Of a stretch of DNA of 64,000 nucleotides, positions 8,362-16,396 are shown one piece after another. The DNA is from Ruegeria sediminis (GTDB lineage Bacteria; Pseudomonadota; Alphaproteobacteria; Rhodobacterales; Rhodobacteraceae). The number at the start of each line of letters is the position of its first letter. The first letter of the stretch is position 1. The stretch lies in contig NZ_VCPD01000006.1 of the NCBI RefSeq assembly GCF_005938215.1, positions 1 to 64,000 on the forward strand, given 5' to 3'. Both the position numbers and the translations under genes were made by a program. Under the pieces are notes generated by a model. It did not search any database. It saw only the letters and a list, made by a program, of their open reading frames with translations, and was not told where the DNA came from.

Positions 8362-10074
8362 TCATGGGGTCGGGTTGGTCGTGATCACGCCGATGATGAT
8401 CGGGCCCCAAAGCGTAAGAAACACGTTCGCGACCGCGTAGGTCACCGTAAAGGATACAACCGGCGTGGCGTTGCCGGCCTTGGAAAGCAGCGCGGCGAAA
8501 CCCGGGTTGGCGCTGCGCCCGCCGACGAGGCAGCCGAGCGCTTCGATCGGGTTGCGGATGCGCAGGACGTAATAGGAAAAGAAGAATACCACGATCTGCG
8601 GGATGATCGTGACCGCCACGCCCAGCAAGAACAAGGTCAGGCCGGACTCGCGAAGGGTTTCAAGTGCCTGCGGGCCCGCCGAGATGCCCACCGCGCCGAC
8701 AAAGACAGCCAGGCCGAAGTCCCGCAGGAAGTTCGAGGCGCCGACCGGCAGGGCCCCAAAGCGTTGATGCGTGCTGTGAAGCCAGCCGAAAAAAAGGCCC
8801 GACAACAGGCAGCCGCCACCGGTGCCGATGCTGACCGGGACGCCGCCGATCTGGAACTGGATCATCCCGAGAAGGAACCCGATGGCAAGGCCGAGACCGA
8901 AAAAGATGAAATCGGTGATGGCGGCGGCCGAGATCTTGTAGCCGAGCAGCTTTTCGATCCGGTCGAGATCCTTTGGCGCGCCCGTGAAATGCAACTCGTC
9001 GCCACGGCGAAGCGTGAGCTTTGGCGCGATCGGCAATTCACGGCCAAGCCGACGAGCGCTCGTGAGGAACACGCCATGACGAAGGTCGATCCCGGCCCTG
9101 TCATGCATGTCCTGCAGTTCCATGCCCACGATGTCGCGGTTGGTGAGGATGATTTCGCGGCTTTCCTGAACCAGTTCAAAACCTTCGGGCGGCGTGACCT
9201 CGGGGCCGAAATAGCGTGCAGCTTGCTGGACCAGTGCGGTCGGGCCGGACAGGGCTATGACATCTCCGGCGGCGATCACCGTTTCCTTTGTCAGATCCTG
9301 AGCATCTCCGTTCCGTATCACCGACTCCACGGCCGCATCCGCAATCTCGCCGTCGGCCTCGAGCACGTGCTTGCCGATCGCGGCGCTGGCGTCGGAGACG
9401 GCGTAGAACCGCGTGACCACGTCCCGTACCGCGTTGAACTGGCCCGGCCCCAGTACGGTACGCCCGCCGGCCATTTCTTCGGCCCGCTTGATGGCCTCGG
9501 CCCGGATATCCCATTTCATCAACATCGGGATGAACCAAGTCGCGATCAGAATCGGTCCGAGCGATCCGAAGATATAGGTCACGGCGTAGCCCACCGCGAC
9601 ATTCGTCTCCATGGTCCGCATCAGGTCGGCCGGGACGTCGAGCTTGGAAATCGCGCCGCTGGCCGTGCCGATGATCGCCGACTGTGTGAGGCCGCCGGCC
9701 GCCAGCCCCGCAGCGGTGCCGCGGTCGAGGTGAAACAGCCAGGCGGCGGCCAGGACGCATAGCAAACCGACGAAGCACATGGCGAAGGCCGAGACCAGCT
9801 CGTTCAACGAACGCAGGTTCAGCGCGTGCGCGAATTGGGGACCGCCCTGATAGCCCACCGCATAGATGAAAAGCGCGAAAAAGACTGTCTTGACGCCGCT
9901 GTCGAGTTCGACGCCGAACTGCCCGACACCAACACCGACAAGCAGAGTTCCGGCAATGCCCCCAAGCACGAAACGCCCGACGGTGAACTTGCCGACCAGG
10001 TAGCCAAGCGAAATCGCTACGAAAAGCGCCAGATAGGGAAGGGCATCGAAAAGTCGGTCAAGGGCTTCGATCAC
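8362..10074 (-). CDS. aspT: Aspartate:alanine antiporter (AAE family)
   Basis: A 570-residue inner-membrane protein with about 10 hydrophobic segments split by a central cytoplasmic region (about residues 190-370) containing two RCK_C/TrkA_C-like domains. This is the architecture of AspT. It exchanges external aspartate for internal alanine. With aspD this makes an electrogenic cycle that consumes a proton and generates proton-motive force (known from Tetragenococcus). Start: GTG at 10074, with AAAGGGAATT upstream, beginning VIEALDRLFDALPYLALF. In-frame extension further upstream lacks a plausible start. It forms a two-gene operon with aspD. Confidence 0.9.
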   Translation of the reverse strand: MIEALDRLFDALPYLALFVAISLGYLVGKFTVGRFVLGGIAGTLLVGVGVGQFGVELDSGVKTVFFALFIYAVGYQGGPQFAHALNLRSLNELVSAFAMCFVGLLCVLAAAWLFHLDRGTAAGLAAGGLTQSAIIGTASGAISKLDVPADLMRTMETNVAVGYAVTYIFGSLGPILIATWFIPMLMKWDIRAEAIKRAEEMAGGRTVLGPGQFNAVRDVVTRFYAVSDASAAIGKHVLEADGEIADAAVESVIRNGDAQDLTKETVIAAGDVIALSGPTALVQQAARYFGPEVTPPEGFELVQESREIILTNRDIVGMELQDMHDRAGIDLRHGVFLTSARRLGRELPIAPKLTLRRGDELHFTGAPKDLDRIEKLLGYKISAAAITDFIFFGLGLAIGFLLGMIQFQIGGVPVSIGTGGGCLLSGLFFGWLHSTHQRFGALPVGASNFLRDFGLAVFVGAVGISAGPQALETLRESGLTLFLLGVAVTIIPQIVVFFFSYYVLRIRNPIEALGCLVGGRSANPGFAALLSKAGNATPVVSFTVTYAVANVFLTLWGPIIIGVITTNPTP

Positions 10075-10399
10075 GGGGTGAATTCCCTTTGTTGTTTTCG
10101 CCTGTCCTTTCCTCGAAAATCCTATCGACCGGTCTTGGTTCTGGCAACTGCGGTGTTCCCTCACGCGCAACCTCAAGAAAAGAAACAGAAATTATTGATT
10201 TTCACTCGCAATTTGGGTAGTATCGTTGCCAGAGAACGGTAAGTTCAAATCAAGTCCCGTGCGTGCGCTTCATGTGAAGGACGCGCGGTTTCGCAGCGCT
10301 GTACGACAACATTGAGCGACAAGAGGCTCGTCACGTGCAGCCATGGCGGACATTGTAATTTCAATGTCCTGGTGCCGAGAGTAGCGAGGGATCCGCGCC
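10075..10399. other. Divergent intergenic region aspT / DUF5993-dsbB
   Basis: No gene is supported here. It should hold the promoters of the leftward aspT-aspD operon and the rightward DUF5993-dsbB pair. The stretch around 10180-10215 is AT-rich. I see no clear operator or structured RNA. Confidence 0.5.
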
Positions 10400-10555
10400 A
10401 TGATTGCTTTGTTGTTCCTGTTGCTGGCGGTTTGCATGGGATTGGCTTGGTCTGACCGCCAGACCTCAGCGCTTGTTCTGTTCGGCATCACGGTCGTGAT
10501 GAGCGCATATTGGCTGAAGTTCCATGCAACGACCGTTCTGACGATTCATTTGTGA
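10400..10555 (+). CDS. DUF5993-like small membrane protein
   Basis: A 51-residue protein starting MIALLFLLLAVCMGLAW and containing a second hydrophobic helix (SALVLFGITVVMSAYWL), so two membrane segments. It is too short for most gene callers. It ends 9 bases before dsbB. Small DUF5993 proteins of this size are known directly upstream of dsbB in proteobacteria, which is the basis of the call. A role as a DsbB accessory subunit is inference. Confidence 0.7.
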   Translation: MIALLFLLLAVCMGLAWSDRQTSALVLFGITVVMSAYWLKFHATTVLTIHL

Positions 10556-10564
10556 CAGGGTGCC

Positions 10565-11146
10565 ATGAACATGACCGCCGAAATGTCCAGAACCCTGAAC
10601 GCCCTTGGAATGCTGGCGGTTTGTGTCGTTCTGATCCTCGCCTACGTCTACCAGGTCGCCCTCTATGAATTGCCTTGTCCTTTGTGTCTTCTGCAGCGCG
10701 TCGGGTTCGTGGCGGTCGGCTTCGGGCTTGGGCTGAACCTGCTGTACGGTGCCCGGCCGCGAAATTACGGCCTCATGCTGATTGCGGCGATCTTCGGGGT
10801 CAGCGTGTCGATACGTCAAATTCTGCTGCACATCGTACCCGGAACCGGCCACTACGGCTCGCCGGTTCTGGGCTTGCATTACTACACTTGGGCGGGGATC
10901 TTCTTCTTTCTGATCATCCTCGGAACGGCGGTCATGCTTTTGTTCGAGGGGCAATACAGATCGGCGGAACAGGCAGCGGACAGACAGCGTTTCGGCGGAA
11001 GCAATCTGGCCAAGGTTTCGTTTTTCCTGATGCTTGGGCTGGCTCTAGTGAACGCCGTGTCGACGTTGCTTGAGTGCGGACCAGGTATCTGCGCCGATCC
11101 GCCGACCGATTATGAGTTGATCGACAAGATGGAAAAAGACGGGTGA
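10565..11146 (+). CDS. dsbB: Disulfide bond formation protein B
   Basis: A 193-residue inner-membrane protein with four hydrophobic helices. It passes electrons from periplasmic DsbA to quinone. The first catalytic pair is C38/C41 in CPLC (standard CxxC loop). The second periplasmic pair is C171/C176 in CGPGIC, here spaced by four residues and shifted close to the C-terminus rather than between helices 3 and 4. That C-terminal location differs from E. coli DsbB, where the second pair lies in a longer loop. It is probably co-transcribed with the DUF5993-like gene. Confidence 0.88.
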   Translation: MNMTAEMSRTLNALGMLAVCVVLILAYVYQVALYELPCPLCLLQRVGFVAVGFGLGLNLLYGARPRNYGLMLIAAIFGVSVSIRQILLHIVPGTGHYGSPVLGLHYYTWAGIFFFLIILGTAVMLLFEGQYRSAEQAADRQRFGGSNLAKVSFFLMLGLALVNAVSTLLECGPGICADPPTDYELIDKMEKDG

Positions 11147-11169
11147 GCCCCGAAACAGGGCCGGAAAGC

Positions 11170-12099
11170 CTAGCCGATTTCGTCCCGCCTGCAGTCGAAG
11201 TCGCCTTGTCCGGGCAAGGACAGCATCGCCCCGTCGCCTTTCATCCAGAACTCGAACAGGCCGCCGTCGAGTTCCGCCTGGTAACGCGCCCCGGAACCGG
11301 AAGGCACCTGTACCGGCGTCACCCACTGGTCGCGCCACCTAATCGACAGGCTGGACGGATCCGCGTTCACTACGGTCACCGACAACGCCGCATCCAGCCC
11401 CTCGCAGACATAGGGAAACGGTCCAAGGGAATCTCCGGCACCATCGGCACTTCTGGCGTCCGCATATCCGGTGCGAAGCTCGTCGATCCGCATGACGTAT
11501 TGGGCGGATATACAGTCGCGCATACGGCCACTTGATTTCCAACAGTCGTTGCGGCCCTTGATCCAGCCTCGTTGAACGGCTTTCAGTTCCCGTAGCCGAT
11601 CGTTGGTCGCATGTTTTCCCGTGACTGCAAGCTGGTAAAGGCGGTTCAGCTCATGATCCAGACGCGCCAGCCAGGGATCAGCGCAGATTGCGATTTCGAC
11701 CTCGCCCGATGCCTCCGAGCAATTGAATGCAGGTTGAACCGAAGGCGCGGACCCTTCGCCCAGAAAGCGTGCGGCGACCCATCCGGTTACCCCGTCATAT
11801 TCAATCTTGCACCAGCGTTTTCTGGCTGCCGCATCACGTTCGGCCTGGGTTGCCTCGCTCCATTCGGCGAAACTCAAGCCACCTTCGCAGCCCAGATTGC
11901 GTATTCCGGATGCGTGGGGCGGGATCGCTCCGACCTTTGCGCTGGATGCGTCGGGTTCGGACCGGATGTTCAGAACGTCGTCCTCAGCGACATTGACCAC
12001 CGCGAAAAAGTCGGGGCCGTCGGCTTCGGCGAGCAACGCCGTTGGCACACCCGTTGCGATCGCAATGACCAGCGGAATTGAATGTCTTTTCACCATCAC
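11170..12099 (-). CDS. Exported SH3b - LprI - MliC three-domain protein, putative lysozyme inhibitor
   Basis: A 309-residue protein with a signal peptide (HSIPLVIAIATGVPTALLA). Domain 1, about residues 30-115, is a bacterial SH3 (VLNIRSEPDASSAKVGAI, WCKIEYDGVTGWVAARF). Domain 2, about 128-215, has the LprI-type Cys-rich pattern (FNCSEAS, IAICADPWLARLDHELN, RNDCW, DCI). Domain 3, about 228-305, resembles MliC (YVCEGLDAALSV, FWMKGDGAMLS, FDCRR). LprI and MliC proteins inhibit lysozymes, so periplasmic protection against host or predator lysozyme is the likely role. The combination in one chain is unusual to me. It converges on dsbB. Confidence 0.8.
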   Translation of the reverse strand: MMVKRHSIPLVIAIATGVPTALLAEADGPDFFAVVNVAEDDVLNIRSEPDASSAKVGAIPPHASGIRNLGCEGGLSFAEWSEATQAERDAAARKRWCKIEYDGVTGWVAARFLGEGSAPSVQPAFNCSEASGEVEIAICADPWLARLDHELNRLYQLAVTGKHATNDRLRELKAVQRGWIKGRNDCWKSSGRMRDCISAQYVMRIDELRTGYADARSADGAGDSLGPFPYVCEGLDAALSVTVVNADPSSLSIRWRDQWVTPVQVPSGSGARYQAELDGGLFEFWMKGDGAMLSLPGQGDFDCRRDEIG

Positions 12100-12469
12100 G
12101 CTATCTCCCTGAAATTCAGCTTAATCGGGTCTCCAAGGCAATCCAACGGGAAGCGGGTCGATCAGGTCGCGTTTCGCCGGTGTTGACCCGACGGGAATTG
12201 TCGGCAAAATTTACCCTTGGGGGTGGATCATAGTGGAAATCGGTTGTCCTGCAATTGCCGCCACGGCGAGCCTGTCATCTACTGGCGCCGAATTTCCGCA
12301 GGGAATCCGCGGTTGCGAGTTGAATGACGACGGTGCAGGAGTTTTCCCCAAAAGCCGCGAGCCGGATTTTGTCAAATCCAAAATTGGAATGCTCGACAAA
12401 AAACAATCAGAAAACGGAATTCGCCCCCGCAATTACCGAAGACCAATGAACAAAATAGAGGGATATGAA

Positions 12470-12769
12470 ATGAAAACTATGACTGCATTCAAACTCGCGG
12501 CCTTTGGTTTTTCATCCTTGGGGCTCGTCGCGTGTGTCGAAGATACAGGCGGCAGTTCCGGACCATCGGTGGCCGAGCAGGCATGCCTGCGCGATGTGAC
12601 GAGAGTGACGAACAACCCCGACGTTGTGCTGCTCAGTTCATCCTACTCCGAGGCGGGAACCGAGGTTATCGCAGGCGTCGGCGAACAGCGGGCGCAATGG
12701 CGCTGCATCGGATATAGCGACGGTACTACTGGAGGGATCGAGTCGCTGGTGAACGAAGGCACGCTTTGA
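12470..12769 (+). CDS. Small lipoprotein (ACVEDTGG family) with SEAG domain
   Basis: A 99-residue lipoprotein. The ATG at 12470 is used because GAGG sits 10 bases upstream and it opens a lipoprotein signal (MKTMTAFKLAAFGFSSLGLV, then lipobox LVAC). Its N-terminus CVEDTGG equals that of the lipoprotein at 3093. Its C-terminal half (LSSSYSEAGTEV, WRCIGYSDG, ESLVNEG) matches the domain of the secreted protein at 3410. It thus looks like a join of those two neighbours' features, although it lies outside the island that holds them. Function unknown. Confidence 0.8.
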   Translation: MKTMTAFKLAAFGFSSLGLVACVEDTGGSSGPSVAEQACLRDVTRVTNNPDVVLLSSSYSEAGTEVIAGVGEQRAQWRCIGYSDGTTGGIESLVNEGTL

Positions 12770-12793
12770 CCCTTTCCGGAGACACCGAACGAC

Positions 12794-12813
12794 GCCGCGC
12801 CACATGGCGCGGC
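12794..12813 (+). terminator. Hairpin downstream of lipoprotein gene, possible terminator
   Basis: A perfect 8-bp stem GCCGCGCC / GGCGCGGC with loop ACAT lies 25 bases after the stop codon. No T run follows, so it may be a weak terminator or an mRNA 3'-end stabiliser. Confidence 0.4.
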
Positions 12814-12989
12814 AGTATTGCACCGAAAGCAACCCAAGGTTTGCGAGTTGCAGAGGCGGTGCCTCCGGGTTGCTGCCGATCGTCGGCACCTTCCTAGGTT
12901 TGGCCGGTGCTTCAATTTGGATTGCGCGTATTCGAAGCAGGCTCAGACTTGATCATGCCGCTAGCCTTGAGCTTCCCAATTGACCTAAC

Positions 12990-13319
12990 ATGGGGACGGA
13001 TCGCACGGACTGCGCCAACAGGGAAACGCAAAAGGGTGACACACGATTGAGAAAAGCCTGCCGGATCGTATTGATGGTCTTCGCCGCCTTCTACATTTTC
13101 GCCTTGGCCATCTTCGTGATCGGGGTGGTCGGTTTGTTTGGCAGCCCGCAGGATCCCTTGTCGGGCGTCTACTTGATCCCGCTTGGCCTGCCTTGGATCT
13201 GGTTCATCGATGTATTCGACACAAGTACGTGGCCCTATCTTGCTGCGGCTGCGCCCCTGGTGAACTTAGGCTTGCTGGCATTGCTTTGCCGGTTGTTCCG
13301 GGTTCGGCCGTCATCCTAG
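12990..13319 (+). CDS. Small integral membrane protein, unknown function
   Basis: A 109-residue protein with two or three hydrophobic helices: VLMVFAAFYIFALAIFVIGV, a central amphipathic/hydrophobic stretch (IPLGLPWIWFIDVF), and PYLAAAAPLVNLGLLALLC near the C-terminus. The first 20 residues are polar, and an internal TTG at LRKAC could be the true start. I recognise no family. It is followed after 4 bases by the acyltransferase-like membrane gene, so they may be co-transcribed. Confidence 0.55.
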   Translation: MGTDRTDCANRETQKGDTRLRKACRIVLMVFAAFYIFALAIFVIGVVGLFGSPQDPLSGVYLIPLGLPWIWFIDVFDTSTWPYLAAAAPLVNLGLLALLCRLFRVRPSS

Positions 13320-13323
13320 GCAG

Positions 13324-14115
13324 ATGTTTCGTGCGGCCGACAACAGCAAAGACGATTTGGCCATGACAAGCATTGGACACGAGGGTTTCGCGACGCGTGT
13401 TCCGTCCAGCCGCATCATAACCCTGGATCTCATGCGAACTGCCGCGCTTGCGGCGATGGTGGTGTTTCACACTGCCCGGGACCTGGAGCTCATGGGGCAG
13501 ATTCCCGCCGGAACCACGCTCGGCGGAGGCTGGGCATTCTTTGCGCGTCTTGTTGCCGAAAGCTTTCTGTTTCTCGCCGGCACAAGCCTATACCTCGCCC
13601 ACGGTCAGCGGATCCGTTGGCGCGCGTTCTTCAAGCGTCTGTTGAGGATCGCAGCAGCGGCCGGCTTGGTCACAGCGGTCACCTACGCCGCCATGCCCGA
13701 TCGCTTTGTCTATTTCGGCATCTTGCATTCTATTTGTGCGGCCAGCCTGATCGGGCTGTTGTTCCTCAGGGCACCGGTTCCGGTCACGCTGGTTGCCGCG
13801 GCGGTTGTGTTCATTCTACCCGATCTCTATCGGTTCGAGGCGCTGAACAGCCCGGCGCTGGCTTGGATCGGTCTTTCGCAGCAAACGCCGGCATCGTTGG
13901 ATTTTGAACCGGTGTTTCCGTGGCTTGCGCCTTTCCTGATTGGGGTGTCAGCGGGGAAATTCCTGAGTGATCGCGGGTCTTGGAATCGCTTGCGAAACCG
14001 GCCAGCGGGAAGTTGGACGAATTTAGCGGCCTGGCCGGGCCGACATAGCCTGTTGGTTTACCTCGTGCATCAGCCTGTCCTGCTTGCTGTCATTTGGCTG
14101 GCGACCGCTCAGTGA
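13324..14115 (+). CDS. DUF1624 / heparan-alpha-glucosaminide N-acetyltransferase-like membrane protein
   Basis: A 263-residue multi-spanning protein. The N-terminal signature IITLDLMRTAALAAMVVFHT, with an Arg in helix 1 and a conserved His, is that of the DUF1624/HGSNAT family of transmembrane acetyltransferases. The C-terminal GRHSLLVYLVHQPVLL also fits the family. About seven helices are visible. The bacterial substrate is unknown; acetyl transfer to cell-envelope sugars is inferred from the human homologue. A second possible start is M14 (MTSIGHEG). Confidence 0.75.
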   Translation: MFRAADNSKDDLAMTSIGHEGFATRVPSSRIITLDLMRTAALAAMVVFHTARDLELMGQIPAGTTLGGGWAFFARLVAESFLFLAGTSLYLAHGQRIRWRAFFKRLLRIAAAAGLVTAVTYAAMPDRFVYFGILHSICAASLIGLLFLRAPVPVTLVAAAVVFILPDLYRFEALNSPALAWIGLSQQTPASLDFEPVFPWLAPFLIGVSAGKFLSDRGSWNRLRNRPAGSWTNLAAWPGRHSLLVYLVHQPVLLAVIWLATAQ

Positions 14116-14178
14116 CGCCTTGCACCGCGAAACAATCAGCACTGTCTCGCTGACTCTTAGGTCGAAAATTTTCCCAAG

Positions 14179-15027
14179 TCAGGACGGCTGCTGGACGGGT
14201 TCGCCGCCTATCGAACGTGACAGTTCCTTTGCAGCGTCCACGACTGCTTTTGCGAAAGGCTCGACGTTTTCGTGGGTGATCCGGCTGGTCGGGCCGGAAA
14301 CCGACAGGCCGGCGACCGCCTCGCCGTGCGGACCGAATACCGGGGCTGCGATGCAGCGCATTCCGATGTTCTTTTCTTCGTTGTCGAACGCGAAACCGCA
14401 CGCGCGGATGTTCTGCAGTTCCTGACCCAGTTGGGCCGGGTCGCAGATGGTGAATTCGGTGAACCGTTCCAGCTTGCCGGACGACAGAGTGAGCGTGACT
14501 TGGCTTTCCTCCATATGGGCGAGCAGCGCCTTGCCGATCCCTGACGCGTGCAAGGGCGAGGTTGTGCCTGGCGGAAAGAAGGCCCGGATGCTGGATTGGG
14601 TTTCCACCTGGCTGACGAACAGAACGGACTGGCCCTGTGCAATTCCAAGATTGGCGGTTTCGCCTGTTTCCATCATCAATCGCCTCAGCAATGGCCGGGC
14701 GCGTTCCGCAAGACTGGAGCGGCGCAAGAACCGGGCGCCGATCACGAAAGCCTGCGGTCCGACGTGCCAGAGTTGCATCGCCGGATCAAATTCGACGAGC
14801 CCGCGGGCTTCGAGCGTGACCAGAATTCGGTAGACCGTGGCCGGGGACTGATCGAGATCGCTCGCCAGCCCGGTCAGGGAAGCACCTTGAAGTGAGCTAA
14901 GATAATCGAAGACCTCTATCGCCCGGTCCAGCGACTTGATGATGTTTTGTTCGGCGGCGGACCCGCCTTCACGGGGCCGGCCGCGCGCTCGGCGGGGATC
15001 CGAATCGGGATTTTTCGGCGTTTTCAT
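14179..15027 (-). CDS. bhcR: IclR-family regulator of the beta-hydroxyaspartate cycle, BhcR
   Basis: A 282-residue IclR-type regulator: winged HTH at about residues 30-90 (IEVFDYLSSLQGASLTGLAS, SPATVYRILVTLEARGLV) and an IclR effector domain at 100-275 (GETANLGIAQGQSVLFVSQV, LHASGIGKALLA, GLSVSGPTSRI). It is divergent from bhcA with a 167-bp shared region, the same layout as bhcR in Paracoccus denitrificans, where BhcR controls the cycle genes and responds to glyoxylate. That response is established there and inferred here. The basic N-terminal tail (RRARGRPREGG) is probably disordered. Confidence 0.9.
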   Translation of the reverse strand: MKTPKNPDSDPRRARGRPREGGSAAEQNIIKSLDRAIEVFDYLSSLQGASLTGLASDLDQSPATVYRILVTLEARGLVEFDPAMQLWHVGPQAFVIGARFLRRSSLAERARPLLRRLMMETGETANLGIAQGQSVLFVSQVETQSSIRAFFPPGTTSPLHASGIGKALLAHMEESQVTLTLSSGKLERFTEFTICDPAQLGQELQNIRACGFAFDNEEKNIGMRCIAAPVFGPHGEAVAGLSVSGPTSRITHENVEPFAKAVVDAAKELSRSIGGEPVQQPS

Positions 15028-15056
15028 AAGATCTGTCCATCACGGCATGAAAATCG

Positions 15057-15068
15057 ATATCACGATAT
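15057..15068. promoter_or_regulatory. Candidate BhcR operator palindrome
   Basis: ATATC-AC-GATAT is a perfect palindrome with 5-bp arms, centred 35 bases upstream of bhcR and 130 bases upstream of bhcA. It is flanked by two ATGAAAA copies (15048 and 15067 region). IclR proteins bind short palindromes in such divergent regions. The assignment is inference from position and symmetry only. Confidence 0.4.
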
Positions 15069-15194
15069 GAAAAACATAACATCATGACAATGCAGCACTA
15101 TTCCAATTTCGCAGATTTTGAAAAATAATTTCAAAAAAATAGGGAACTCGGACGGAGTACGGTAGAGTGTGGTCAAATTGGAAAGGACCCCGCC

Positions 15195-16385
15195 ATGAAC
15201 TTCCAGAACCCCGTCTTCATTCCCGGCCCGACCAACATGCCGGAAGCGATCCGCAAGGCGTGCGACATGCCGACCATAGACCACCGCTCGCCGGTGTTCG
15301 GGCAGATCCTTAACCCGTGCCTCGACAATGTCCGCAAGGTGCTGAAGTCGGACCATGCCAAGATCTTCATCTATCCTTCGACCGGCACGGGCGGTTGGGA
15401 AACCGCTTTGACCAACACGCTTTCTCCCGGCGACAAGATCCTGGCGGCGCGCAACGGCATGTTCTCACACCGCTGGATCGACATGTGCCAGCGCCATGAG
15501 CTTGACGTGCGGATCGTCGAGACCCCCTGGGGCGAGGGCCTGCCGGCTGACCGCTACGAGGATATCCTGACCGCCGACACCGGGCACGAGATCAGGGCCG
15601 TTCTGGCAACCCACAACGAGACCGCGACCGGTGTTAAATCGGACATCGCCGCCGTTCGTCGCGCGCTCGACGCGGCGGGCCATCCGGCGCTGCTCTTTGT
15701 CGATGGCGTCAGCTCCATCGCTTCGATGGATTTCCGTTTCGACGAATGGGGCGTCGACATCGCGGTGACCGGCAGCCAGAAGGGGTTCATGCTGCCTGCG
15801 GGTCTGGCGATCCTCGGGTTTTCCGACAGGGCGATTGCCGCCTCCAAGACGGCCGGGCTGCCGCGCACCTTCTTCGATATCGACGACATGGCGCGGGGAT
15901 ATGCCGGCAACGGCTTTCCCTACACGCCGCCGGTCGGATTGATGAACGGGCTGAAGCTGGCCACCGGCATGTTGCTGGAAGAAGGGCTTGAGAACGTCTT
16001 TGCCCGACACCACCGCATCGCGGAAGGCGTGCGCGCGGCGGTTCGGGCCTGGGGGCTGGAGTTGTGTGCCGCAAGCCCGGATCTCTATTCCGACACCGTG
16101 AGCGCGATCCGAACGCCGGAAGGGTTCAATGCGACCGACATCGTCACCCATGCGGCCTTGAAATATGACGTCGCCTTCGGCACCGGCCTTGGCGAGGTTG
16201 CCGGCAAGGTGTTCCGTATCGGCCATCTCGGCCAACTGACCGACGTTCTGGCGCTGTCCGGCATCGCGACCGCCGAGATGGTGATGGCCGATCTCGGCCT
16301 CGACATCCGGTTGGGCAGCGGCGTGGCGGCGGCCCAGAACCATTACCGCGCGTCCGGCGCGGACTCGGCCAAAGCGGCAGCGTAA
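15195..16385 (+). CDS. bhcA: L-aspartate--glyoxylate aminotransferase, BhcA
   Basis: A 396-residue PLP aminotransferase of the class V (serine-glyoxylate aminotransferase-like) group. It transfers the amino group of aspartate to glyoxylate, giving glycine and oxaloacetate, the first step of the beta-hydroxyaspartate cycle. The PLP lysine is K196 in VTGSQKGFML. STGTGGWETAL (phosphate-binding region) and VDGVSSIASMDF (Asp170 contacting PLP) are typical. An AAAGGA ribosome-binding site precedes the ATG. It is first in the bhcA-B-C-permease-D operon. On sequence alone it could be called serine--glyoxylate transaminase; the operon decides. Confidence 0.93.
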   Translation: MNFQNPVFIPGPTNMPEAIRKACDMPTIDHRSPVFGQILNPCLDNVRKVLKSDHAKIFIYPSTGTGGWETALTNTLSPGDKILAARNGMFSHRWIDMCQRHELDVRIVETPWGEGLPADRYEDILTADTGHEIRAVLATHNETATGVKSDIAAVRRALDAAGHPALLFVDGVSSIASMDFRFDEWGVDIAVTGSQKGFMLPAGLAILGFSDRAIAASKTAGLPRTFFDIDDMARGYAGNGFPYTPPVGLMNGLKLATGMLLEEGLENVFARHHRIAEGVRAAVRAWGLELCAASPDLYSDTVSAIRTPEGFNATDIVTHAALKYDVAFGTGLGEVAGKVFRIGHLGQLTDVLALSGIATAEMVMADLGLDIRLGSGVAAAQNHYRASGADSAKAAA

Positions 16386-16396
16386 GGAGATCAGCC

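Noticed and set aside
12794..12813. Confident rho-independent terminator
   Set aside because: The hairpin is perfect but no T run follows on either strand; kept only as a low-confidence hairpin.
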